Source: Fidelibacterota bacterium (lineage in GTDB: Bacteria; Pseudomonadota; Alphaproteobacteria; Rhodospirillales; Rhodospirillaceae). From it: a stretch of 40,239 bases of DNA. A program made the translations under genes and the position numbers. The stretch lies in NCBI GenBank assembly GCA_945903705.1, contig CAMDOZ010000011.1:1-40239 (forward strand). The letters are read 5' to 3'. Under the pieces are notes generated by a model. That model was not told where the DNA came from, made no database searches, and saw nothing but the letters and a program-made list of their open reading frames with translations. Of the stretch, positions 34,768-40,239 are shown piece after piece; the stretch's first letter is position 1; the number at the start of each line of letters is the position of its first letter.

Positions 34768-35103
34768 ATGCGAGAGCCCAAAGCAACCCATTGTATGGTG
34801 TACGTCACCGCAGCCTCTAAGGATGAGGCCTTGAAGATCGGCCGTGCTCTTGTGACCGAGAGACTCGCCGCCTGCGCCAACGTCCTTCCCGGCATGCATT
34901 CCGTTTACCGCTGGCAAGGCGCGGTCGAGGAGGCGGAGGAAGCGGTGCTGATCCTGAAGACCCGCAAGGAGCTTGCCGACAAAACGGTCGCACGCATCGC
35001 CGTGCTGCACAGCTACGACGTGCCGTGCGCCGTGGTCTACGACATGGCGAATGGCCTGCCCGCCTACTTGGATTGGATCGACATCTCGACCAGTCAGGTC
35101 TGA
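34768..35103 (+). CDS. cutA: divalent-cation tolerance protein CutA
   Basis: CutA1 forms a trimer that binds copper and other divalent ions; its role in tolerance is debated. The 111-residue protein has the ferredoxin-like core: CMVYVTAASKDEALKIG, LVTERLAACANVLPGM, SVYRWQGAVEEAEEAVLILKT and VPCAVVYDMANGLPAYLDWI. Length is normal. It appears to begin a short operon with the basic protein (65 bp later) and SemiSWEET. Confidence 0.95.
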   Translation: MREPKATHCMVYVTAASKDEALKIGRALVTERLAACANVLPGMHSVYRWQGAVEEAEEAVLILKTRKELADKTVARIAVLHSYDVPCAVVYDMANGLPAYLDWIDISTSQV

Positions 35104-35168
35104 CCGCTTCCGGAACCTTTGCGAGAACCAGGACGTTGAAGGTCGCGTCTTCAACGAGGTGGTGTGCC

Positions 35169-35483
35169 ATGGCTCAAGCAAAAGCAAAACGTAAGGCGAA
35201 GATCGTCAAGAAGGCAGTGAAAGCCAGCGCGCGCCGTGCCGGGAAGGCCGTGAAGAAAGCTGCGCCGCGCCGCTCCCGGCTTGCAAAGCCGTCTCTCGCC
35301 AAGGAACTCAGCGAGCTCGCCGAAAAGATTACGAGCATCGGCCGGACGGTCTTCGAACAAGGGAGCGAGCGTGCGGGCGAAGTCGCGCGCGCGGGGATCA
35401 CGGCTATCGGACAAGGCAGCGAAAAAATCGCGACCGAGATCACCGCGATCAAACGCGCCGCGCTCGCACGCGCAAAGCGGTAG
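35169..35483 (+). CDS. lysine-rich histone-H1-like basic protein
   Basis: The start is ATG 35169, as a longer frame from 35025 overlaps cutA. The 104-residue product has a strongly basic first 41 residues (17 Lys/Arg and no acids, in a KKAVKASARR-type pattern) followed by a predicted amphipathic helical region with two similar segments, EQGSERAGEVARAG and GQGSEKIATEITA. The tail resembles the histone H1-like tails of bacterial DNA-binding proteins such as AlgP or PhaF, but I do not recognise the C-terminal part. A gaggtgg sequence precedes the ATG. It may bind nucleic acid; this is inference. Confidence 0.7.
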   Translation: MAQAKAKRKAKIVKKAVKASARRAGKAVKKAAPRRSRLAKPSLAKELSELAEKITSIGRTVFEQGSERAGEVARAGITAIGQGSEKIATEITAIKRAALARAKR

Positions 35484-35486
35484 CCT

Positions 35487-35813
35487 TTGGACGCGGCCGC
35501 CTTTGTCGGCACGCTCGCGGCTCTGGCCTCGATCGCAAGCTTCACGCCGCAAGCCTGGAAGATCATCAAGTCGCGGCACACCGACGATCTCTCCGCCGGC
35601 GCGTATGTGCTCACCTGTAGCGGCTTTACGCTGTGGACGATCTATGGGTTTTACTTGGGGGCTTGGCCCGTGATCGTCACCAACGCCGTGTGCCTCGTGC
35701 TTGCGGGTTTCATTCTCACAATGAAACTTCTGCCGCAGCGGAAGAAGAATAAAGTCGCGGATGCGCTCGATCCGCACCCACAAAAAAAGCCCGCTGGGGG
35801 GCAGCGGGCTTAG
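35487..35813 (+). CDS. SemiSWEET-type sugar transporter (PQ-loop)
   Basis: The 108-residue protein is a three-helix half-transporter of the MtN3/SemiSWEET family, which dimerises to move sugars. Helix 1 contains the PQ motif (ASFTPQAWKIIKSRHTDDLS), and helices 2 and 3 are AYVLTCSGFTLWTIYGFYLG and VIVTNAVCLVLAGFILTM. It starts at TTG 35487, 3 bp after the preceding stop; no ATG is better placed. The C-terminal tail HPQKKPAGGQRA is encoded by DNA that also forms the terminator of the convergent ispDF gene. Confidence 0.88.
   Translation: MDAAAFVGTLAALASIASFTPQAWKIIKSRHTDDLSAGAYVLTCSGFTLWTIYGFYLGAWPVIVTNAVCLVLAGFILTMKLLPQRKKNKVADALDPHPQKKPAGGQRA
35782..35811 (-). terminator. terminator of ispDF, inside the SemiSWEET 3' end
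   Basis: aagcccgct (35787-35795) pairs perfectly with agcgggctt (35803-35811) around a 7-nt loop. Read on the minus strand, it is followed by seven T (complement of 35782-35788), the hallmark of intrinsic termination. On the plus strand there is no T-run. It lies 93 bp downstream of the ispDF stop. Confidence 0.85.
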
Positions 35814-35904
35814 CTTGCGAGTAGAAATAAGTAATAGGGGTATAGAGAAAGCACTCTAACGGCTGCGTGTTGCAATCACGTGACTCCGACGTGGCGTTTC
35901 AGAG

Positions 35905-37038
35905 TCAAACGCGGACGGTCGCCAGGGCCTGCGCGGCAATACCTTCCCGGCGGCCTGTAAAACCAAGTCCTTCCGTCGTGGTCGCCTTGACGCTGATCCG
36001 GTCCATCGCCACGCCCAGGATTTTCGCCATTTCGATCACCATGGCTTCGCGGTGCGGGCCGACTTTGGGCCGCTCGCAGATGATCGTGACATCGAGATGC
36101 ACGAGGGTTCCGCCGCGCGCGGTCAGAAGGCCATGCGCATGACGCAGAAACTGGTGCGAGGCGATACCCCGCCATTTCGGATCGCTCGGCGGAAAGTGAA
36201 GCCCAATGTCGCCGGCGCCGATCGCGCCGAGGATGGCGTCCGTCGCCGCATGCAGCGCAACGTCGGCGTCCGAGTGACCCTCGAGGCCGTGGCTGTGCGG
36301 CACGCGCACACCGCACAACATCACCGCGTCGCCGGGCCCGAACTTGTGAACGTCGAAGCCGCTGCCGGTCCGTGTTTCGCTGAGCATCGCAGTCACGCGC
36401 GCGAGATCGTCCATGGTTGTCACTTTGATGTTGGTTTCATCACCTGAAACAATGATGACTTTGTGGCCCGCGCGCTCCATCACGCTGGCGTCGTCGGTGA
36501 GCGCTTCGCCGGCATGAGCGCGGTGCGCGGCAAGGATTGCGGCGAAGCGAAAGCCCTGCGGCGTCTGCGCGCGCACAAGATTTTCCCGCGCGACGGTCGC
36601 AACAATGGCGGCGCCATCGACGCGCTTTAATGTGTCGATGACGGGCATTGCCGGAAGAACGCCTTCGGCGGTAGCGAGGCCGGCAAGCACACGGTCGATC
36701 AACCCGGCATCTACCATCGGGCGGGCGCCGTCATGGATCAGCACCAGGTCAGGCGCCCTGGCGGCTAACGCTTCGAGGCCCAGGCGCACCGACTCTTGCC
36801 GGGTCGCGCCCCCCGCGACGGATGTGATCCGAGAGAGACCAGAGGCGGCCGCCTGGAAGAGTCCCTGGTCGTCCGGGTGGATGGCCACGGCGATCTCGCC
36901 GATGCTGGCATGGTCCCTAAAGGCCCTGAGGGTGCGGCGGAGGAGGGGCTCGCCCTTGAGGGGAGCGTATTGCTTGGGCCCGCTGCCGCCAAAACGCTGG
37001 CCGCGGCCGGCAGCAACGATCAGGGCGGCGCAATTCAC
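35905..37038 (-). CDS. ispDF: bifunctional IspD/IspF (MEP pathway)
   Basis: The 377-residue protein joins two enzymes of isoprenoid precursor synthesis. The IspD half (about 1-220) has [16 protein letters not shown] and HDGARPMV and makes CDP-methylerythritol. The IspF half (from [11 protein letters not shown]) has the zinc ligands Asp229 and His231 with His263 in the [10 protein letters not shown] region, and cyclises the later intermediate. The D-to-H spacing of 34 residues matches E. coli IspF. IspDF fusions are typical of alphaproteobacteria. The missing middle enzyme, IspE, is not in this window. It is divergent from dusB (195 bp). Confidence 0.97.
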   Translation of the reverse strand: MNCAALIVAAGRGQRFGGSGPKQYAPLKGEPLLRRTLRAFRDHASIGEIAVAIHPDDQGLFQAAASGLSRITSVAGGATRQESVRLGLEALAARAPDLVLIHDGARPMVDAGLIDRVLAGLATAEGVLPAMPVIDTLKRVDGAAIVATVARENLVRAQTPQGFRFAAILAAHRAHAGEALTDDASVMERAGHKVIIVSGDETNIKVTTMDDLARVTAMLSETRTGSGFDVHKFGPGDAVMLCGVRVPHSHGLEGHSDADVALHAATDAILGAIGAGDIGLHFPPSDPKWRGIASHQFLRHAHGLLTARGGTLVHLDVTIICERPKVGPHREAMVIEMAKILGVAMDRISVKATTTEGLGFTGRREGIAAQALATVRV

Positions 37039-37114
37039 GGTGAGGGGGTCCTCGCTCGATAGCTAAGTCACGGACATTACAGTAAAATTTTCGCCATTCC
37101 AGGGGCAATTTGTC

Positions 37115-37168
37115 TTTTGGCCTGGAGTGTTGCTAACATGTGGTGCGAACCTGCAACACAGGCCAAAA
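37115..37168. promoter_or_regulatory. 16-bp inverted repeat upstream of dusB-ntrBC
   Basis: ttttggcctg-gag-tgttgc (37115-37133) and gcaacacaggccaaaa (37153-37168) are complementary over 16 bp, with a 3-nt bulge (gag) on the left and a 19-nt loop. It lies 66 bp before the dusB ATG and 77 bp from the ispDF start. It could be a regulator-binding dyad, or a leader RNA hairpin. Confidence 0.55.
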
Positions 37169-37233
37169 AACCTTGCTATTGAGCCACGTTCCTGGGCAAA
37201 TGCCTAACTTTTAACCAATCACCCCACAGCCTC

Positions 37234-38232
37234 ATGACAGTTGCGCAAATCCGCATCGGGAACGTGTTTTCGGCCGGGATCGTCTTCCTGGCTCCGATGT
37301 CGGGCGTGACCGACCGACCCTTCCGAAGGCTGGTGCGCCGGTTCGGCTGCGGGCTCGCCTACACCGAGATGATCGCCAGCCAGGAGATGATCAAAGCCCA
37401 CCGGCAATCGCCGCGGATGGGCGCCGACTGCCGGGACGAAACGCCCCTGGTGGTCCAACTGGCCGGCTGCGAGCCGGAGGTCATGGCGGAGGCCGCGCGC
37501 CTCAATGAGGATCGCGGGGCCTCCATCATCGACATCAACATGGGCTGCCCGGTGAAGAAGGTGGTGAACTCCTGGTCTGGGTCGGCGCTTATGCGCGACG
37601 AAGACGGGGCGGCGCGGATTGTCGAAGCGGTCGCGAAGGCCGTGAAGATTCCGGTGACCTTGAAGATGCGCATGGGCTGGGATCACGACAGCCTGAATGC
37701 GCCGTCGCTCGCCAAGCGCGCGGAGAACGCCGGAGCGCAGCTCATCACGGTGCACGGCCGCACGCGCCAACAACTCTACAACGGGACCGCCGATTGGGCC
37801 TTCATCCGCAAGGTCAAAGAGGCCGTTTCCGTCCCGGTGATCGGCAACGGCGACGTGAATACGCCGGCCGACGCCCGCGAACTTCTTCGCTTGTCGGGCG
37901 CCGACGGCGTGATGATCGGCCGCGGCGCTTTCGGAAAGCCTTGGATGCCGGCGCTTGTCGAACAGTTCCTTGCTACCGGCGAGGCGCCTGCCGAACCTTC
38001 CGTCGAACATCGCTGCGACATCGTCCTCGAACATTACGATGCGCTTCTGTCGCATTACGGCACAGACAAAGGCGTACGTATCGCGCGCAAACATCTCGCC
38101 TGGTCCGCAGCGGGTCTCAAGAACGCCAATGCATTCCGCGTGTCCGTCAATACCGAGACCGACCCGGGAAAGGTGCGAGGACTTATTCGCGGCCTCTTCA
38201 CAGCGGACGCTCCCCTTCAGGAGGCCGCATAG
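37234..38232 (+). CDS. dusB: tRNA-dihydrouridine synthase (NifR3/DusB family)
   Basis: Dus enzymes reduce uridine to dihydrouridine in tRNA using FMN and NADPH. The 332-residue protein has the TIM-barrel start [16 protein letters not shown], the catalytic cysteine in [10 protein letters not shown] (Cys105), [24 protein letters not shown] and [12 protein letters not shown] plus [13 protein letters not shown]. In alphaproteobacteria the copy upstream of ntrBC is historically called nifR3. The stop overlaps the ntrB GTG by one base. Confidence 0.97.
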   Translation: MTVAQIRIGNVFSAGIVFLAPMSGVTDRPFRRLVRRFGCGLAYTEMIASQEMIKAHRQSPRMGADCRDETPLVVQLAGCEPEVMAEAARLNEDRGASIIDINMGCPVKKVVNSWSGSALMRDEDGAARIVEAVAKAVKIPVTLKMRMGWDHDSLNAPSLAKRAENAGAQLITVHGRTRQQLYNGTADWAFIRKVKEAVSVPVIGNGDVNTPADARELLRLSGADGVMIGRGAFGKPWMPALVEQFLATGEAPAEPSVEHRCDIVLEHYDALLSHYGTDKGVRIARKHLAWSAAGLKNANAFRVSVNTETDPGKVRGLIRGLFTADAPLQEAA

Positions 38233-39347
38233 TGCCCCAGTCACTCGCGTTCCTTCGCCGTGAAGCGGCGCGCAAGGGTGTTGGACTTAATGCCGAGGCG
38301 ATCCTTGGCGCGCTTCCGGCTGCAACCGTTGTGGTCGATGAAAGCACGACCATCCGCTACGCCAATGCCGCCGCCGAGCAGCTCTTCCAGGCCAGCGCCA
38401 GTATCCTGACGGGGGGAAACCTCGCGGACATCGTCCCGCCGAACGGACCTTTATCGGCACTCGTCGAGCAGTCGCGCGCCGCTGACGCTCCCATGTCGGC
38501 GCATGGTGTGATCCTCGACACGCCGAAAACCGGCATCCGCACCATGTCGGTGCATGTGGCGCCGATGGTGGACAGCCCCGGATGGCTGGTGATCTCGCTC
38601 CAGGAGCAGACGCGCGCCCTGAAGATCGGCCAGCAGCTCGAGCACCGGAGCGCCGCGCGCTCCATGACGGCCATGGCCAGCATGCTTGCGCACGAAGTCA
38701 AAAACCCGCTGTCGGGTATTCGCGGCGCCGCCCAGCTTCTGGGCCAGGGCGCCGGCGAAGAGGACCGCAAGCTGACCCAACTGATCTGCGACGAAGCGGA
38801 CCGCATCGTCGCCCTCGTGAACCGCATTGAAGTGTTCTCCGACGATCGCCCGCTCGAACGCGGCCCTGTCAACATTCACGTCGTTCTCGAGCGCGTGCGC
38901 CGTCTCGCCGAAAACGGCTTTGCGAAGTCGGTGAAGTTCGTCGAACGCTACGACCCTTCGCTGCCGTCCGTGGACGGCAATCAGGATCAGCTCGTGCAGG
39001 TGTTCTTGAATTTGATCAAGAACGCGGCCGAAGCGGTCTCGGGCAAGGAAGGGGGCGAGGTCGTGTTATCGACCGCCTACCGTCCGGGCGTTCGCATTTC
39101 CGTGAACAGCTCGTCCGAGCGCATCCATTTGCCGCTCGTCGTGACGGTCCAGGACAACGGGTCGGGGATTCCGGAGGACTTGCGTCCTTATTTGTTCGAT
39201 CCCTTCGTCACCACCAAGCCTAAGGGCAGCGGTCTCGGCCTCGCGCTGGTGGCCAAGATCATCAGCGATCACGGCGGCATCGTCGAGTTCGAGAGCGAGC
39301 GTGCGCGCACGGCGTTCCGGATCATGCTTCCGGTCGCCAGGGATTAG
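38232..39347 (+). CDS. ntrB: nitrogen regulation sensor kinase NtrB
   Basis: NtrB (GlnL) phosphorylates NtrC under nitrogen limitation, under PII control. GTG 38232, overlapping the dusB stop, gives 371 residues; an earlier in-frame stretch from 37794 lies inside dusB and is rejected. Visible parts are an N-terminal PAS domain (ILGALPAATVVVDESTTIRYAN), the phosphorylation histidine in LAHEVKNPLSGI, the N box LNLIKNAAEAV, and the G boxes DNGSGIPEDLR and GSGLGLALV. No membrane helix is present, as expected for the soluble kinase. It precedes ntrC by 15 bp. Confidence 0.96.
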   Translation: MPQSLAFLRREAARKGVGLNAEAILGALPAATVVVDESTTIRYANAAAEQLFQASASILTGGNLADIVPPNGPLSALVEQSRAADAPMSAHGVILDTPKTGIRTMSVHVAPMVDSPGWLVISLQEQTRALKIGQQLEHRSAARSMTAMASMLAHEVKNPLSGIRGAAQLLGQGAGEEDRKLTQLICDEADRIVALVNRIEVFSDDRPLERGPVNIHVVLERVRRLAENGFAKSVKFVERYDPSLPSVDGNQDQLVQVFLNLIKNAAEAVSGKEGGEVVLSTAYRPGVRISVNSSSERIHLPLVVTVQDNGSGIPEDLRPYLFDPFVTTKPKGSGLGLALVAKIISDHGGIVEFESERARTAFRIMLPVARD

Positions 39348-39362
39348 CGGGGAAATATTGGT

Positions 39363-40239
39363 ATGAACGCCGCGACAGTCTTAATCGCCGACGACGATCA
39401 CGGGATCCGCACGGTCCTCACGCAAGCCCTGGGGCGCGCGGGCTATGACGTGCGCACGACGGGCAATGCCGAGACCTTGTGGCGCTGGGTGTCCGACGGC
39501 GAAGGCGATCTCGTCATCACCGACGTCATCATGCCCGACGAGAACGGCCTCGACCTTATCCCGCGAATCAAGAAGGTGCGTCCGGACCTGCGCATCATCG
39601 TGATGAGCGCGCAGAACACGCTGTTGACGGCGGTGAAGGCGGCCGAACGCGGCGCGTTCGAATATTTGCCGAAGCCCTTCGACCTGGGCGAACTGGTCGC
39701 CGTGGTGAACCGCGCTCTCTCGATGAAGCCGCAGGCGCATACGCCGGCCAACGATACCGCCGAACGCCTGCCGATCGTGGGTCGCTCGGCGGCGATGCAG
39801 GACATCTACCGCGCCATCGCGCGTCTGATGAATACGGATCTGACCGTCATGATCACCGGCGAGTCCGGCACCGGCAAGGAACTGGTGGCCCGGGCGCTCC
39901 ATGAGTTCGGCCGCCGCCGCGCCGGCCCGTTCGTCGCTGTGAACATGGCGGCGATCCCGCGCGAACTGATCGAAAGCGAACTGTTCGGCCATGAAAAAGG
40001 TTCGTTCACCGGAGCCGTGAACCGCGTCACCGGCCGCTTCGAGCAGGCGGAAGGCGGAACCCTGTTCCTGGACGAAATCGGCGACATGCCGCCGGAAGCG
40101 CAGACGCGCCTCTTACGTGTTTTGCAGGATGGGCGCTATACGACCGTCGGTGGACGGACTCCCATCAAGGCCAACGTCCGCATCGTCGCGGCGACGCACC
40201 GTGATCTCACTCAGCTGATCAAGCTGGGCATGTTCCGCG
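39363..40239 (+). CDS. ntrC: nitrogen regulator NtrC, truncated by the window edge
   Basis: NtrC is the sigma-54 activator of nitrogen genes. The 292 codons in the window (no stop before the edge) encode the receiver domain with the DDD acidic start (residues 10-12), the phosphorylated Asp54 ([14 protein letters not shown]) and Lys104 (LPKPF), then most of the AAA+ domain: Walker A GESGTGKE (166-173), the sigma-54 contact loop GSFTGA (213-218; most NtrC have GAFTGA), and Walker [10 protein letters not shown]. The C-terminal Fis-type DNA-binding domain must lie outside. ATG 39363 is 15 bp after ntrB. Confidence 0.95.
   Translation, partial: MNAATVLIADDDHGIRTVLTQALGRAGYDVRTTGNAETLWRWVSDGEGDLVITDVIMPDENGLDLIPRIKKVRPDLRIIVMSAQNTLLTAVKAAERGAFEYLPKPFDLGELVAVVNRALSMKPQAHTPANDTAERLPIVGRSAAMQDIYRAIARLMNTDLTVMITGESGTGKELVARALHEFGRRRAGPFVAVNMAAIPRELIESELFGHEKGSFTGAVNRVTGRFEQAEGGTLFLDEIGDMPPEAQTRLLRVLQDGRYTTVGGRTPIKANVRIVAATHRDLTQLIKLGMFR

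Overview
This window is a GC-rich chromosomal segment of an alphaproteobacterium. The evidence is the rnc-era-recO-parC order, the rpiB-glyA-nrdR-ribD-ribE-ribB-ribH-nusB-thiL chain, a fused IspDF, a K+-independent H+-pyrophosphatase, the DUF177-rpmF-plsX-fabH-ihfA-MerR block and the dusB(nifR3)-ntrB-ntrC order. Finer placement is inference only. PEP-CTERM sorting, large TonB-dependent receptors and exported hydrolases would fit a heterotroph near Rhizobiales or Micropepsales. I see no insertion sequence, prophage, CRISPR array, rRNA operon or replication origin. Most of the window is housekeeping DNA.

Layout. 1-4398: era, a two-helix membrane protein, recO and parC. 4399-6784: an accessory patch with a small zinc-ribbon protein, a Crp/Fnr-type regulator, and a PEP-CTERM secreted protein preceded by a near-perfect sigma-54 (-24/-12) promoter. 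6799-11153 (minus strand): bpt, a MotB-like stator protein and a penicillin-acylase-type Ntn hydrolase. 11214-12180: a small DUF6898-like protein and a secreted lectin-like protein. 12203-19476: the pentose/one-carbon/riboflavin/thiamine operon. 19523-22314: a FliL-like membrane protein and hppA, closed by a strong terminator. 22508-28500: a TonB receptor, convergent with a Tat-type amidase that is itself divergent from a six-bladed propeller resembling peptidyl-hydroxyglycine lyase. 28513-33618: bamE, a cytochrome bc1 assembly chaperone, DUF177, rpmF, plsX, fabH, ihfA and a MerR regulator. 33718-33794: tRNA-Pro(GGG). 33893-35813: small proteins including CutA, a lysine-rich basic protein and a SemiSWEET transporter. 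35905-37038: ispDF on the minus strand. 37234 to the end: dusB, ntrB and ntrC, with ntrC cut by the window edge.

How the parts work together. The central operon runs from ribose-5-phosphate isomerisation through serine/glycine one-carbon supply and ribonucleotide-reductase control to riboflavin, transcription antitermination and thiamine diphosphate. The L32/PlsX/FabH block couples ribosome and fatty-acid initiation. NtrB/NtrC form a nitrogen two-component system acting on sigma-54. The sigma-54 promoter at 5876-5891 is the clearest regulatory signal outside that system.

The items most worth a second look are the two composite double-hairpin repeats (1187-1296 and 6646-6784), the sigma-54 promoter of the PEP-CTERM gene, the amidase/lyase-like divergent pair, the RibBA homologue with a GTP cyclohydrolase II domain that has lost its zinc ligands, and an ispDF terminator lying inside the convergent SemiSWEET gene. 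I found no convincing wholly new multi-gene system.
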